A DNA stretch of 64,000 bases, taken from the NCBI GenBank assembly GCA_958298945.1, contig OY282609.1, positions 38,289,212 to 38,353,211 of the forward strand, read 5' to 3'. Position numbers and translations under genes: made by a program. This DNA comes from Atherix ibis (taxonomy: Eukaryota; Arthropoda; Insecta; Diptera; Athericidae). This document shows, piece by piece, positions 11,825-21,755 of this stretch. Positions within the stretch are counted from its first letter, which is position 1. Each line of letters starts with the position of its first letter. Below the pieces are notes generated by a model. It saw only the letters and a list, made by a program, of their open reading frames with translations, did not search any database and was not told the origin of the DNA.

Positions 11825-12789
11825 AAGATGCCCAACATTCCACGAAGCTGCAACTCTAGTGATGGAAATCGAGGCGAATAGAGAAACAAATCAGATTTCA
11901 TAAAACAGTAACAACAAAATAAATAAAAATAATTACGAAAAACGTATTAATTATGATATAATACTTATAAAAACAATACTGACAGAAATAATAATTATAA
12001 TAAAAATAATATTTGTCTATTATATATTTGCGGTCATATGTCTGACCCTAACGTTTCATCCGTAACATTTTATTTGTAACTAATGTTGATAGAATTAAAT
12101 AATAGTTGGCGATGTTAGTATTTTTCCAGTAATCTTTCTGTACAGAACTGTTCTTTGAACTGTAATGCGTTCAAAAAAATGTCAAACGGTGTAATCGAAA
12201 TTATTGCCGTCGTATAAATTTCAGCAAAGACACGACGAATTAAATATACATATTTGAGATAGCTTGAATTTGTTTGTTAAGTGAATTTGTTTGTACGAGT
12301 ATTTCTGTATTAAAGGTAAGTTAAATACACAAAAATCCGATTATTTTTATTATCATGATAAGTAAATTACAAAATCAGTTTGTTTTCATTATCATGATAA
12401 ATTATAAAAATCAGTAAAATTTTTATAGGTCAGGCAATTTCTGTCTCATTATTTAAGTTAATAATAATAACGGAGAAAAAAAAATCTTTTGTTATTCGAT
12501 TATATGGTCTCAAAAACATTTAATTATTTCTTTGTTAAATTTATCAATAAAGAAAGGAAAAAATAATAAAGGAAGAAAGAAAGGAAGACAAAAAGAAAGG
12601 AAAAGCATGCAATGGGTAGAAAAGGAAGAAAAGAAGAAAAGATAATCTAATAATCTCCAATATTTTTCCCATTGTCAATAAGTCGTCGATGCCATTATTT
12701 GATATTAATTCTTTAACAATTAATTAATATTATTAAAAATTATTAATGTTGTTTAAAATAATTACTTAAAAATTATAACAATAATTTTT

Positions 12790-14849
12790 TTTTTTATTTA
12801 TTTAGATATTTACAACTACAACATAGTAATAAGCAAATTTTTGCAATAGTATAAATTAACTTGATAGGTTGTGGGGAGTAAACATCCATTGAAGTTCCTC
12901 CTGCTAGCGTGTGTTTCTGTCAGGCCTCAGTATTTAAGTAAATCACGCGACCAGTGACGCTTAAGTCTTCGTTGGGTATTAATAGGAAAGGAAGTGGAGG
13001 ATAGTTCTTGAACAAGAGGATTATTATGATTGAGGACACGGGAACGGAACTTTTTAAAACGAGATACAGCCATGTCAAAAACAAATGGGACTTTAAGATC
13101 ACGATGAATAACAGTATTGCGAACATAAAAGGGGGCATCGACAATTGAACGGAGTATTTTTGATTGAAGGGATTGGATTCGACGGGAATTAGAAGGCTTA
13201 GTAGATCCCCAGAGTTCTAGTCCGTATGTCCATATGGGTTTCAGTAAGGTATTGTATAACAGAACTTTGCTGTCTATAGTAAGTTTGGAACGTTTGTCTA
13301 GAAGTCGAAGTAGTTTTAGGTATCGTCTTTTAAGTTCTTGTCTTTTAAGTCTTGTATGTGGGTTCCATGTCAAGCGTTTGTCTAAGTACAGTCCTAGATA
13401 CCGAGCTTCGGTGTGTTGAGGTATGGCACTGCCATTAAGGTATATGGGAGGGCATGTCTCACGACGGAGAGTAAAAGTTACCTGGATAGATTTTCGTTCA
13501 TTGACTTTTATTCTCCACTTAGTAAACCAGTTCTGGAGGGTTTGGATTTGGATTTGGAGAGTTTCGGAAGCATGTTGGGGATTTTCGCTAGATGCAAGGC
13601 AGGCATCATCGGCGTATGTAGTAAAGAAGATATTAGGGCAAATTGGGATATCGGATGTGTAAATGTTGTAGAGGATGGGTCCAAGTATACTACCCTGAGG
13701 AACCCCAGCCAATATCGGAGAGATATTTGACAGTTCGTTGGATTCATTTACTTGGAAGTGTCGGTTGGAAAGGAATAATCTTAGGATTAGGAAATAGGTG
13801 GAAGGACGGAACCTCTTGAGTTTCCAGAGTAGACCCGGGTGCCAAACTCTATCAAAAGCTTGACTTATATCAAGAAACACACCGGGACAGTACTCTTTTC
13901 TTTCTAAAGAGGATGCAATGAAATCGACAACACGATGACACTGCTGGGTAGTGGAGTGTTCGGCGCGGAAACCAAATTGGTGATTAGGAATTAAATTTCA
14001 AGATTCAAGTAGAGGATATAAGCGGCGAAGGAGGATTTTTTCAAAGATTTTTGAGGGAAGTGGAAGGAGACTTATTGGCCTCAAGGAAGTGGGCCGGTTT
14101 AATGGTTTGCTGGGCTTAGGGATCATTTTAATGATTGCAAATTTCCAGAGGATTGGGAAATGTGTTGTTCTAAGGATGGAGTTATATATTGTCGCAAGGA
14201 AAACTATTGCTCTTTTAGGGAGTTGTTGGAGTATATTGGAGGTAATCAGATCATAGCCAGGAGCTTTATTTTTGGGAAGGAGCTTGATTATATTGGCAAC
14301 TTCGGAAGGAGTGATTGCCTTAGGGGAAAGACTCATGGGTAAAGGAATGGATAGTTCCGTCTCGATTGTAGTGCAATGAGTCCTGTCTAATATGTCTTCA
14401 TGTGGAGTAAATGTTTGTGCAAGGTGTTCAGCAAAAGCGTCTGCTTTATGTTTGTCCGTTTTGGCCCAGGTTCCGTCAGTTTTTCGTAAAGGGTGCTTTG
14501 TTTTTCTATAAGATAGTATTTGTCTTGTAGCAGTCCACAAAGTTCTGTTTTTCGTTAGGGTTGAAGTATAGTTTCTAAAACGTTCTGTATTGTATTAAGT
14601 GATTTCGTCATGTAGTTCTTTTTGCAGTTTGTTCAGTTTGGTTTTGTCGCTGGGCATTCTTGTGTGTTGCCAATGAGATCTTGCTTTTCGTTTTTCTGCA
14701 ATAAGACGCCTAATTGTTAATGGTTGAATTGTTAGGTTTTGTGTAGGTTTCGAGTTTTTACTTTTTTGCGAAAAGTCTGTAGCATTTTGTAGTAAACATG
14801 TAAACTTGTGTACCGTGTCATCTAGTTCTTGTACTGTTTTTAAGCTTTG
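12790..14849 (-). mobile_element. Jockey-type LINE, 5'-truncated, with TSD
   Basis: A 2.06-kb non-LTR insertion in unit B, transcribed leftward. It is bounded by direct repeats TAACAATAATTTT (12,776-12,788 and 14,850-14,862). The left end is a T run (the poly(A) tail on the minus strand). The 5' truncation removes ORF1 and the endonuclease. This is the best-preserved member of the family that also occurs at 1-1240, 6840-7480, 44.4-46.6 and 61.8-63.1 kb. The conserved 3' end reads CTATGTTGTAGTTGTAAATA on the minus strand. Confidence 0.92.
12927..14849 (-). pseudogene. Jockey-type reverse transcriptase ORF, two stops
   Basis: Minus-strand RT of a LINE, which would copy element RNA at a nicked target. 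Reading from 14,849 it passes the linker region, then NKAPGYDLITSN (about 14,260), LRPISLLPLPSKIFEKILLRR (split here by position 14,070-14,030), NHQFGFRAEHST, FLDISQAFDRVWH (13,880), GVPQGSILGPILYN (13,700) and the catalytic TYADDACLASS, with YADD at 13,616-13,605. ARYLGLYLD and the C-terminal domain follow and end at 12,927. The reading frame is interrupted by only two stops, at about 14,592 and at 13,997 (after PLLES), so decay is mild. The endonuclease is absent through truncation. The Jockey assignment is by motif resemblance. Confidence 0.9.
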
Positions 14850-15808
14850 TAACAATAATTTTTAAGTAATTATTTTAAACAACATGTAACAATATTTTTA
14901 CAAAAATACACGTAGATGAGAAAAAGAATGGTACAAAATGAAACATATTACATATAAAGCAAGATAATTAGTATTAGTAGGCATTTAGTTTCTTTAATTT
15001 TAATATAAATGAAAATATAAAATTATAAGCATTTATTTTATTTTACATGATTTTATATTATAGATTTTAATATATAAAACTTGAATATCAGTTCAGATCC
15101 AATTAAAAATTTAATTATTTAAATAGAAAATGCCGAACAAAATATTAAAACATTTTCAAAATGAAATTTTCCTAATATATGCCAAATCTATATATCTCCA
15201 AATTTCAAATATTATTATTTTTATTTTATTTTAGTTTAATCATGAAATTTCAATTTGAATTATTTTACTAATAATTTGAATTAACTTTTTCATATTTTTC
15301 TCTGCAGAAAATACCATCTCTTCTTATATATATTTTCCTTTTCAGAAAATACAATTTAACTTTTTTCGTATTATTTTTACTATTATTAATTTTTAAACAA
15401 TTATATATTTTAATAAAATATTATAAAATATTTTTTTATAACTACATTTGCTAATTTTTCTTAGTTCTGTTCGATTTTTCAGGCTTGTCCCTTTAAAAAA
15501 AATTTCCCACACCATTTTTTAATGAAATATCAAAATATCTCATTCATTTTCTTAATCATTTACCTATTTATTATATTGTAATTTCGAAACTTTCCCTGCA
15601 ATATTTTATATTTATAATTAATTAAAATTTTTTTTTTAATTTGCTCTTTCAAATAGAAAATTCTTATTAAATATGTAGTTATAAAGAATATAATCAGGAT
15701 CGAGTTGAGATGATTTACTAGCTTGAACTAGAGTTGTAAGGATCTTTATAAAACGAGGCAAATTCTTATGAATTTCAAGCACCTATTAATACTGCAAGAT
15801 GCCTAACA

Positions 15809-17256
15809 CCAATTAATATATCTAAAAACTTTGCGTCGTTTTATAAAGATCTTTACAACTCTAGTTCAAGCTCATCTCTACAAACTCATGTAAACGATCA
15901 GGTCGACAGTTTTTTATCAAACTCCTCAACTCATATTACAAAATTCAGCACCGATAACAGTGAAAGCAATCCCAGCTCTCTAGATATGTTTATATCCGAA
16001 AACACACTCTATTCTATAATAAAATCTTTAAATAATAAAAAGTCTGCTGGCATCGATAATATATCGAATTTTATGCTTAAAAAGATTCCGAAAAAGAGTT
16101 TGAGTCCCTTAGTTGCAATATTTAATCACTGCATCATTAATTTCTACTTCCCTAAAGCCTGGAAGATAGGCATAATCTTTAATATTTCGAAAACTCAAGG
16201 TAGAGCAGCCATCCAACAACATCGACCTATATCTCGATGTTGTTGGATGGCTGCTCTACCTTGAAAAGGTAAATGAATTTTACGAAAAGGTAAATGAATT
16301 TTGTAATGAAAATAAAATTATTCCCGACTTTCAATTCGGATTTCGGAAAAGGCACTCAACTTTGGATTCTGATTAAAAATACAGCTATTCCAGTCTCAAA
16401 TCAACTAAAATATTTAGGCATCAACTTTAACTCAATGTTCAAATTTAACCCACATATTGAGTTAACTCTGAAAAAAGCCAAAAGGGGTATTCATACCTTT
16501 CTATTCCTACTTAGGCGTCGGAAGGGGCTTAGTATAAATACAAAATTACTATTCTATAAACAACTTATTCGGCCAATTATTGGCTATGCATTTCCAATCT
16601 ATTTTAGTTTCTCGAAAACGTATGCCAATAAAGTCCATATATTCGAAAAGTCAATCATTAGGAAATGCCTTTCAAAATATCGTAAAATAGACGGCAAGCA
16701 TTATTCTAACTCCTATATATATCAGAAAAGTAATCTTACTCCTTTTATTTCATACATGGTTGGTCTAACCAAAAACTTTCTCCAGCATTTAATAGACCAT
16801 AATAATCCACTCATTCAACAGTCAATAGAAAGTATTAAATCTCAAGCCACCCAACACAATGATTACCTTTATGCCTCACTAGTCATTATATCTGATTTTG
16901 CTAAAGATAGTGATATTATGAACGTTCAGTTTTATAATTTCTTAACTCCCATTTCCATTGTGGTTAGCGGAAGCAACACAAAATTCCCAAAAATCCCAAA
17001 CTTCTAATCCACTCTCCCTGAATATTCCTTTCCCTAATTTTTTTTAAGTCAATTAAATATATAGAATATAGTGTTTGAGCAAGCACATATAATTTTTAAG
17101 CCATAGTTCTAGCAATTCATGTACTTAGTCATTAAAAATGAATTTACTATATAAGCAAAAAATGTACAGAGCATGTGTCAGCTCTACGTTTTAAATACCA
17201 TATAAATATGTACAAGTACTATGTAAATAATAAATGCTCTACTTAAATGACAAAAA
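15809..17256 (+). mobile_element. 5'-truncated LINE insertion with TSD (unit B)
   Basis: Duplicate of the insertion at 10,346-11,824. Flanking repeats are AAGATGCCTAACA (15,796-15,808, one mismatch) and AAGATGCCCAACA (17,257-17,269). Open frames: from the left junction to 16,264 (NKKSAGIDNISNFMLKK, FPKAWKIGIIF), and 16,294-17,007 covering FNSDFGKGTQL, LKYLGINF and the RT C-terminal domain. Unlike unit A, the join that removed the YADD region keeps one frame open into the C-terminal part. It also carries the 31-bp palindrome at 16,195-16,264. Confidence 0.85.
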
Positions 17257-17732
17257 AAGATGCCCAACATTCCACGAAGCTGCAACTCTAGTGATGGAAA
17301 TCGAGGCGAATAGAGAAACAAATCAGATTTCATAAAACAGTAACAACAAAATAAATAAAAATAATTACGAAAAACGTATTAATTATGATATAATACTTAT
17401 AAAAACAATACTGACAGAAATAATAATTATAATAAAAATAATATTTGTCTATTATATATTTGCGGTCATATGTCTGACCCTAACGTTTCATCCGTAACAT
17501 TTTATTTGTAACTAATGTTGATAGAATTAAATAATAGTTGGCGATGTTAGTATTTTTTCAGTAATCTTTCTGTACAGAACTGTTGTTTGAACTGTAATGC
17601 GTTCAAAAAAATGTCAAACGGTGTAATCGAAATTATTGCCGTCGTATAAATTTCAGCGAAGACACGACGAATTAAATATACATATTTGAGATAGCTTGAA
17701 TTTTTTTGTTAAGTGAATTTGTTTGTACGAGT

Positions 17733-17950
17733 ATGTCAAATTATTTGAATGAAAAATTAAATTGAAATGAAAAGAATTTAATTATACTTTCCACAGAATG
17801 GATGAAGAGCGTAAGTTGCGGATGAATCGTAAGCGATACTAATGGTGGGTGGCTCGCCAAAGTGAAAGCAATTTGCATTATTTAGTACCATCGTTTTCGA
17901 CGGGCTATTGCTAGTAATTATAATAATTATAGAAGCACTAGCAATAATAT
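17733..17950. other. Short non-coding spacer
   Basis: Sequence between the large tandem repeat and the first MITE. No gene or repeat recognised. Confidence 0.4.
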
Positions 17951-18310
17951 TAGGCGTTTTCCTTTGGACCAATTTTGCTACTACGCGGTAGATGACCAAA
18001 GGAAAGCCAAATTCTAAACTCTAGTAGAAACGTAACCTCAAAACAGTCAAAAACAATACTGAGTTTACTCACACATAAACAATAAAAACTGAGTTTATTC
18101 ACACATAAACAATACTGATAAAAATATGACTTTTCAACATAACCAACGAACCCGCAAAAGTATATATTTACACTTTAGCAACTAGAATCCACCTAACGTA
18201 AATTGTATGCGTAACTCCCCGTTCGATGTGGTCATTTGTTCGAGGTAGAGTAGATGATGACAGCTACAACTACCGCGTAGTAGCAAAATTGGTCCAAAGG
18301 AAAACGCCTA
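17951..18310 (-). mobile_element. MITE family copy 1 (about 40-bp terminal inverted repeats)
   Basis: A 360-bp element with inverted ends TAGGCGTTTTCCTTTGGACC... and ...GGTCCAAAGGAAAACGCCTA. The arms match for about 40 bp, through GCAAAATTGGTCC and CTACCGCGTAGTAG. The interior holds two copies of TGAGTTTA(C/T)TCACACATAAACAAT and the family-wide CATAACCAACGAACCCG. Orientation is opposite to copies at 32.3-33.2 and 63.4 kb. The outermost TA may be the target duplication. Short open frames inside are not conserved among copies, so it is non-coding. Confidence 0.88.
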
Positions 18311-18437
18311 TTATTAACAACTATAATAATTATCATACTAACAATAATAACAATCAAAGAACCAGAATGTACAGAAATAATAATAATACTCAAGGAAACA
18401 ATATGTGCTATGCTAAAAACTGAAATAATAGACACAA

Positions 18438-18790
18438 TAGCCGTATTCCATTGGGCAAATTTTGCTTGTAGGTGCCCAATGGAACGCAAAATTTACTGAC
18501 AAAAGTAAAATATAAACCTCAAAATAGTCAACAACAACACTGAGTTTATTCACACATAAATAATAAAAACTGTGTTTATTCACACATACACAATACTGAC
18601 AAAAATATGACTCTTCAACATAACAAACGAACCCGATAAGCTATGTATTTTCATTTTGGGAACAAAAATACCCTACCGTAAATTGTATGCATAACTACTC
18701 ATGCGAACTACTCATTTGTACGAGCAAGAGTAGCTGCGAGTAGCTAGAAGTACTTGTGAGTAGCAAAATTTTCCCAATGGCATACAGCTA
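18438..18790 (-). mobile_element. MITE family copy 2
   Basis: 353-bp relative of the element at 17,951-18,310, ends TAGCCGTATTCCATTGGG... and ...CCCAATGGCATACAGCTA. It shares the interior CTGAGTTTATTCACACATAA repeat pair and CATAACAAACGAACCCG. It also has a second inward copy of the end motif (GTGCCCAATGGAACG) near the left end, seen in other copies too. Confidence 0.86.
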
Positions 18791-19354
18791 ATAATTTCAT
18801 CTCTAATAACATTAATAATTTTCATAGTAGAAATAGACATTTAAACTAAGAATGAAATAATAGCACCCGGGAAAATCTAATATATTTTTAGAAATAATAA
18901 TAATTTAAGAACTTATAAGTATGTAAACTTAATATACATCCATAATAATTTAACATTTTTAGTAGAAACAGTTACAGATGTATCAATATGTAAACGTAAT
19001 ATTATTTACAATCACTTGATAAGCTATAATAAAGCTAATACCATTCGGGCATAACGAAACAAAATATCTACACAAAGGGCTCAGCGTATATTAAATTTAA
19101 ATATGAAATGTGAAATGCGAACAAAAAGAATGACATAAAAATAGTTTAGATGGGTAATTTTAAACAATCTAACAGAATGAAAAAACTAATAAACAAGCTA
19201 AACTTAGGGAATTCAGATGCACAAATGGACATGAGGAGTTTATATATAAGATACTAAGATGGGTTTCATCTGGAAGATACACTATTGTCCACGAATACCT
19301 TTTACACCCAACATATACCGTGTACCGATAATAACTTGGTACACATTAAGCACT
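18791..19354. other. Non-coding stretch
   Basis: AT-rich. No recognisable gene. It may contain the upstream, unrecognisable part of the Gypsy remnant that follows. Confidence 0.4.
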
Positions 19355-20493
19355 ATAGATTGCCCATATAATTATTTTCTCCTTGTCATTTCAAAGGAAA
19401 ATACAAGGCAGGAGAGAAAGTGAAAATTACCTGTCAATTAGAGACAATTAGATAAGAGAATAGATAATGATAAATTCCCATTGATGACGTTCTAGATAAA
19501 CTACGCGGGGCGAAATACTCCTCCACTCTCGATATGACAAATTCCTTGCACCAGATTATGGTTGAAAAAATTTCACTCACTATATTCTCGACCGATATAG
19601 AGTATTACCAATTCAAAAGGATACACTTTGGTCTAAAAATGTTCATTAATTGTTTTTAACAAATGCTATCAATAGCAAAATATTCGTTACATTCTGTAAT
19701 TACTATAGACTTTTTGTATCATGATATGCGGATATAGAACAGCCACTGAATCAACTTTTATTTATTATAACTGATAAAGTTGCTAAGCTACCTCAGGTAG
19801 CAAAAGATTGAATATATATGAGCTAAACAAGCCAATTATCGATTCGAAATAATAACCGATCATCACCTACTAGTAAGTTTATTTAGCCACAAAAATTTCT
19901 CATTTCAGCTGACTGAGAAATAATGAATACAAATACAACTGCATTTGTATTCATTTATTCATTTTAAATTCTTTAATGGATAAAAGATATAAGGCAATTA
20001 GAAAAGCCCGTTCCAAAAAATATTAATATACTTACCCATGAAAAAAAAACCTCGTATAGAATAATATAAACAGAATGGTAAAAAGATATATTGCCAGTTG
20101 CTAGAACTGTTCAGACAAAAAATAAAAGAATTGAGTCTGACATATAATGACATTGTATTCGAGTATTTGAGTGTCACTAAATTTAAAAAGATATATTGCC
20201 GGTTACTAGATCTGTTCATAAAATAAGGTGATTAGACATATAAAAGAGTCGTTGGTTATAATTGAAACTCCAAACAGTAGCTTCGACACAATGTCAAAAG
20301 ATAATGTGGGACCATTGAGACTTTCTTAAATATATAGATATATCCTAACTATTCAATGAGAACTCACAATATATTTTGAAACTAAAGAGGCTTATACAAT
20401 AGCAAAAACCATATCATAGAAGTACATATTAAAGTACGGATGTTTCAGAAAATTTAAAACACAGAAGAGTACAGAATTCAATAGTTTATTATT

Positions 20494-20506
20494 TAGTAAT
20501 TTATGT
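20494..20506. repeat. Target-site duplication, left copy
   Basis: TAGTAATTTATGT, identical to 21,339-21,351. It flanks the poly(T) end of the 5S-headed retroposon. 13 bp is typical of LINE-type target-primed integration. Confidence 0.93.
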
Positions 20507-20548
20507 TTTTTTTTTTTTTTTTGTTATTTGACAGGTTTCATTTCTACA

Positions 20549-21064
20549 TTATACATTATACACATAGTCATGAGACACAGTCGCTCCTATGGAGCATATA
20601 GCGGCACAGAGAATACACGTCTCTAATTGGTGGTAGAAGGCTTCTTTATTGGCGTCATCCTCTACTTCAGTTGGGGCATAGCATTGCACGATGGTGATGT
20701 TTCGGAACTTCGAGTGGAACCTGGCTGTCAGAAGGCGGTCGGAGACCGGTTTGTAGCCCATGAGAGATCTCTTTGCGTTGGCTGATAGGATTAATCCGAC
20801 TCCACAGTGGTGTCCACTGTCGTTGCCGCTGTAGATGAAGTGTTCACCCGTCTGCGTTGCGAGGATTCCTTGATGTTTCCACCTTGTTTCGGAGATTCCC
20901 AGTATGTCGAGATTGTAGCGTCGCATTTCGGAAGTAGCTTGCGCCAGACGAGAAGTTTGGGAGAGAGTCCGCACGTTCCAGGTACCCATTCGAGTTGTTC
21001 GGTGAAAGCCAAATGTCGTTTTGCCTGAGGTATTGTCCGGATGATTACTCTTGTGCTGTTTCAT
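20549..21064 (-). CDS. N-terminal APE-type endonuclease fragment of a LINE
   Basis: A 171-codon ORF inside the 5S-headed retroposon. Residues about 25-150 show the exonuclease/endonuclease/phosphatase fold of LINE endonucleases, which nick target DNA: GTWNVRTL (Asn motif), LDILGISETRW (catalytic Glu), HCGVGLIL, and ITIVQCYAPTE. Proteins of this type are often labelled craniofacial development protein 2-like in insect annotations. The conserved C-terminal catalytic part (GDFN, SDH motifs) and the whole RT are missing. After FYHQLET the frame runs into unrelated 3' tail sequence (CILCAAICSIG...) for about 20 codons. The frame is open with no stop, unlike most elements here, which fits a recent insertion. 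It is unlikely to be an active nuclease. Confidence 0.85.
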   Translation of the reverse strand: MKQHKSNHPDNTSGKTTFGFHRTTRMGTWNVRTLSQTSRLAQATSEMRRYNLDILGISETRWKHQGILATQTGEHFIYSGNDSGHHCGVGLILSANAKRSLMGYKPVSDRLLTARFHSKFRNITIVQCYAPTEVEDDANKEAFYHQLETCILCAAICSIGATVSHDYVYNV

Positions 21065-21193
21065 GATAAGATGTTTTTTATGGCTTGCGGCTTATCAGGC
21101 CAGCGAAGCAACCCCCAGTGACGTTGGGGGACCCTACGGACTACATATGTAAGGCTTGTAGTCGGCCTCTCACCCCGGCACCAATGCCGTGAT

Positions 21194-21217
21194 GGCGGCA
21201 GCGGGAATCGAACCCGC
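21194..21217 (-). promoter_or_regulatory. tRNA T-arm/acceptor-like segment with B box
   Basis: The minus strand reads GCGGGTTCGATTCCCGC, a perfect 5-bp T stem with a 7-base loop and an exact match to the RNA polymerase III B-box consensus GGTTCGANTCC. It is followed by the 7-nt acceptor-like TGCCGCC and an A. It begins about 7 nt after the end of the 5S-like head. No A box or anticodon arm precedes it, so this is the 3' end of a tRNA-like unit fused to 5S, not a tRNA gene. Confidence 0.8.
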
Positions 21218-21224
21218 TACCTAC

Positions 21225-21337
21225 CTGCGACACGCGGTTTTCCAAGTGGTCACCCATCCGAGTACTAACCACGCCCAGTCCTGCTTAACTTCGGTGATCT
21301 GACGAGAACCGGTGGATCCAGGATGGCACGGTCGCAG
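21225..21337 (-). promoter_or_regulatory. 5S rRNA-derived head (internal Pol III promoter)
   Basis: On the minus strand the 113 nt follow insect 5S rRNA along the full length. Shared segments include CCGGTTCTCGTCAGATCACC, GAAGTTAAGCAGG (box A region), GGTTAGTACTCGGATGGG (intermediate element/box C), and GACCACTTGGAAAACC. The terminal helix is kept as CTGCGAC at the start and GTCGCAG at the end. That suggests selection on the structure or a recent origin. It is a retroposon head rather than a 5S gene, since it continues into the tRNA-like part, a coding leader and poly(A), and is flanked by a TSD. Confidence 0.87.
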
Positions 21338-21338
21338 A

Positions 21339-21351
21339 TAGTAATTTATGT
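21339..21351. repeat. Target-site duplication, right copy
   Basis: TAGTAATTTATGT, identical to 20,494-20,506, abutting the 5' end of the 5S-like head. Confidence 0.93.
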
Positions 21352-21755
21352 AAGATACTGAAAATCAAATGCGCAATATCAATATTGTTCCATCATGAAA
21401 CCTTAGGTTCTATAGAAAGAGATTACAAAACACTAAATGAATTAGTGCATACTATATTACGTTTTCACATACAACACCACTCCCTATACTGAAACAAAGT
21501 ATACCTCTTTTGAATTAGTATTTGGGAAAATAACATAATCTTTTCAGTGACACCAACAGTACTACAGAATACAGATGACTATGTCAAAGAATTACAAATT
21601 AAGCTAAAGAGATCATTAGAGGTAGTGAGGAAACAACTTATTCAGGGGAAATATATTTAAAAAGAATATAAAAATGGTTAAAAGTTGGTGATATAGTATA
21701 TCTTAAATGCGGTAACCATAAGAAAAGCGAGAGTCCATATGAAGGCGCCAATAAG

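Larger units (their letters stand above)
8825..12300. repeat. Large tandem duplication, unit A (3,476 bp)
   Basis: First of two head-to-tail copies of the same segment; unit B starts at 12,301 with the identical ATTTCTGTATTAAAGGTAAG. Identity is visibly high along the full length, with scattered substitutions and small indels. Unit A holds AT-rich non-coding DNA to about 10,250, the inverted repeat at 10,257-10,409, a 5'-truncated LINE insertion, and 460 bases of trailing sequence. It lacks the Jockey insertion present in unit B. It also has a private 30-bp internal duplication near 10,930 (ATACAGCTATTCCAGT repeated). Confidence 0.93.
12301..17732. repeat. Large tandem duplication, unit B with LINE insertion
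   Basis: Second copy of the 3,476-bp segment, extended to 5.43 kb by a Jockey-type insertion at 12,790-14,849. Without that insertion the unit is about 3.36 kb. It ends with the same GTTTGTACGAGTAT as unit A and then leaves into unrelated sequence. Small differences from unit A include loss of a short direct repeat near 9,350 and lack of the 30-bp duplication at 10,930. Confidence 0.92.
20507..21338 (-). mobile_element. 5S rRNA/tRNA-headed retroposon with endonuclease ORF
   Basis: An 832-bp complete insertion transcribed leftward. On the minus strand, 5' to 3': a 113-nt 5S rRNA-like head (21,337-21,225), a tRNA T-arm plus acceptor-like segment with a consensus B box (21,217-21,194), a GC-rich leader of about 125 bases containing the stem-loop CCCCCAACGTCACTGGGGG, an ORF starting at ATG 21,064 for part of an APE endonuclease, an abrupt join near 20,640 to a short 3' segment, and an A run (20,522-20,507). 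Perfect 13-bp target-site duplications flank it. The body is GC-richer than the host sequence. It looks like a non-autonomous derivative of a LINE that itself carries a Pol III-type composite head. The LINE clade is not resolved from this fragment. Confidence 0.9.
19355..21755 (+). mobile_element. Ty3/Gypsy pol remnant, split by a retroposon
   Basis: Plus-strand pieces of a Gypsy polymerase polyprotein in the canonical order. The RT region at 19,471-19,660 reads IPIDDVLDKLRGAKYSSTLD, then FSTDIEYYQFKRI and HFGLK; the tether at about 19,695-19,770 reads FCNYYRLFVS and DIEQPLNQLL. Integrase blocks at 20,270-20,493 include DNVGPL and YILTIQ. Integrase resumes directly at 21,352 and continues through HHETLGSIERDYKTLNE, TTPYTETKYTSFELVFG (21,465-21,530) and KVGDIVYLK (about 21,680), the GPY/F region. 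20,494-21,351 is the later insertion. Stops are frequent and neither LTR was found. Confidence 0.8.

Noticed and set aside
13413..13730. Plus-strand 105-codon ORF
   Set aside because: It is the antisense shadow of the Jockey RT C-terminal domain on the minus strand.
18226..18489. Small ORFs on both strands in the MITE region
   Set aside because: They read across inverted ends and AT-rich spacers and are not conserved between MITE copies.
21194..21337. A functional 5S rRNA gene or tRNA gene
   Set aside because: The 5S-like part runs without a terminator into a tRNA-like arm, a coding leader, an ORF and poly(A), and the whole has a target-site duplication. There is no T-run stop after the 5S part and no complete tRNA cloverleaf.
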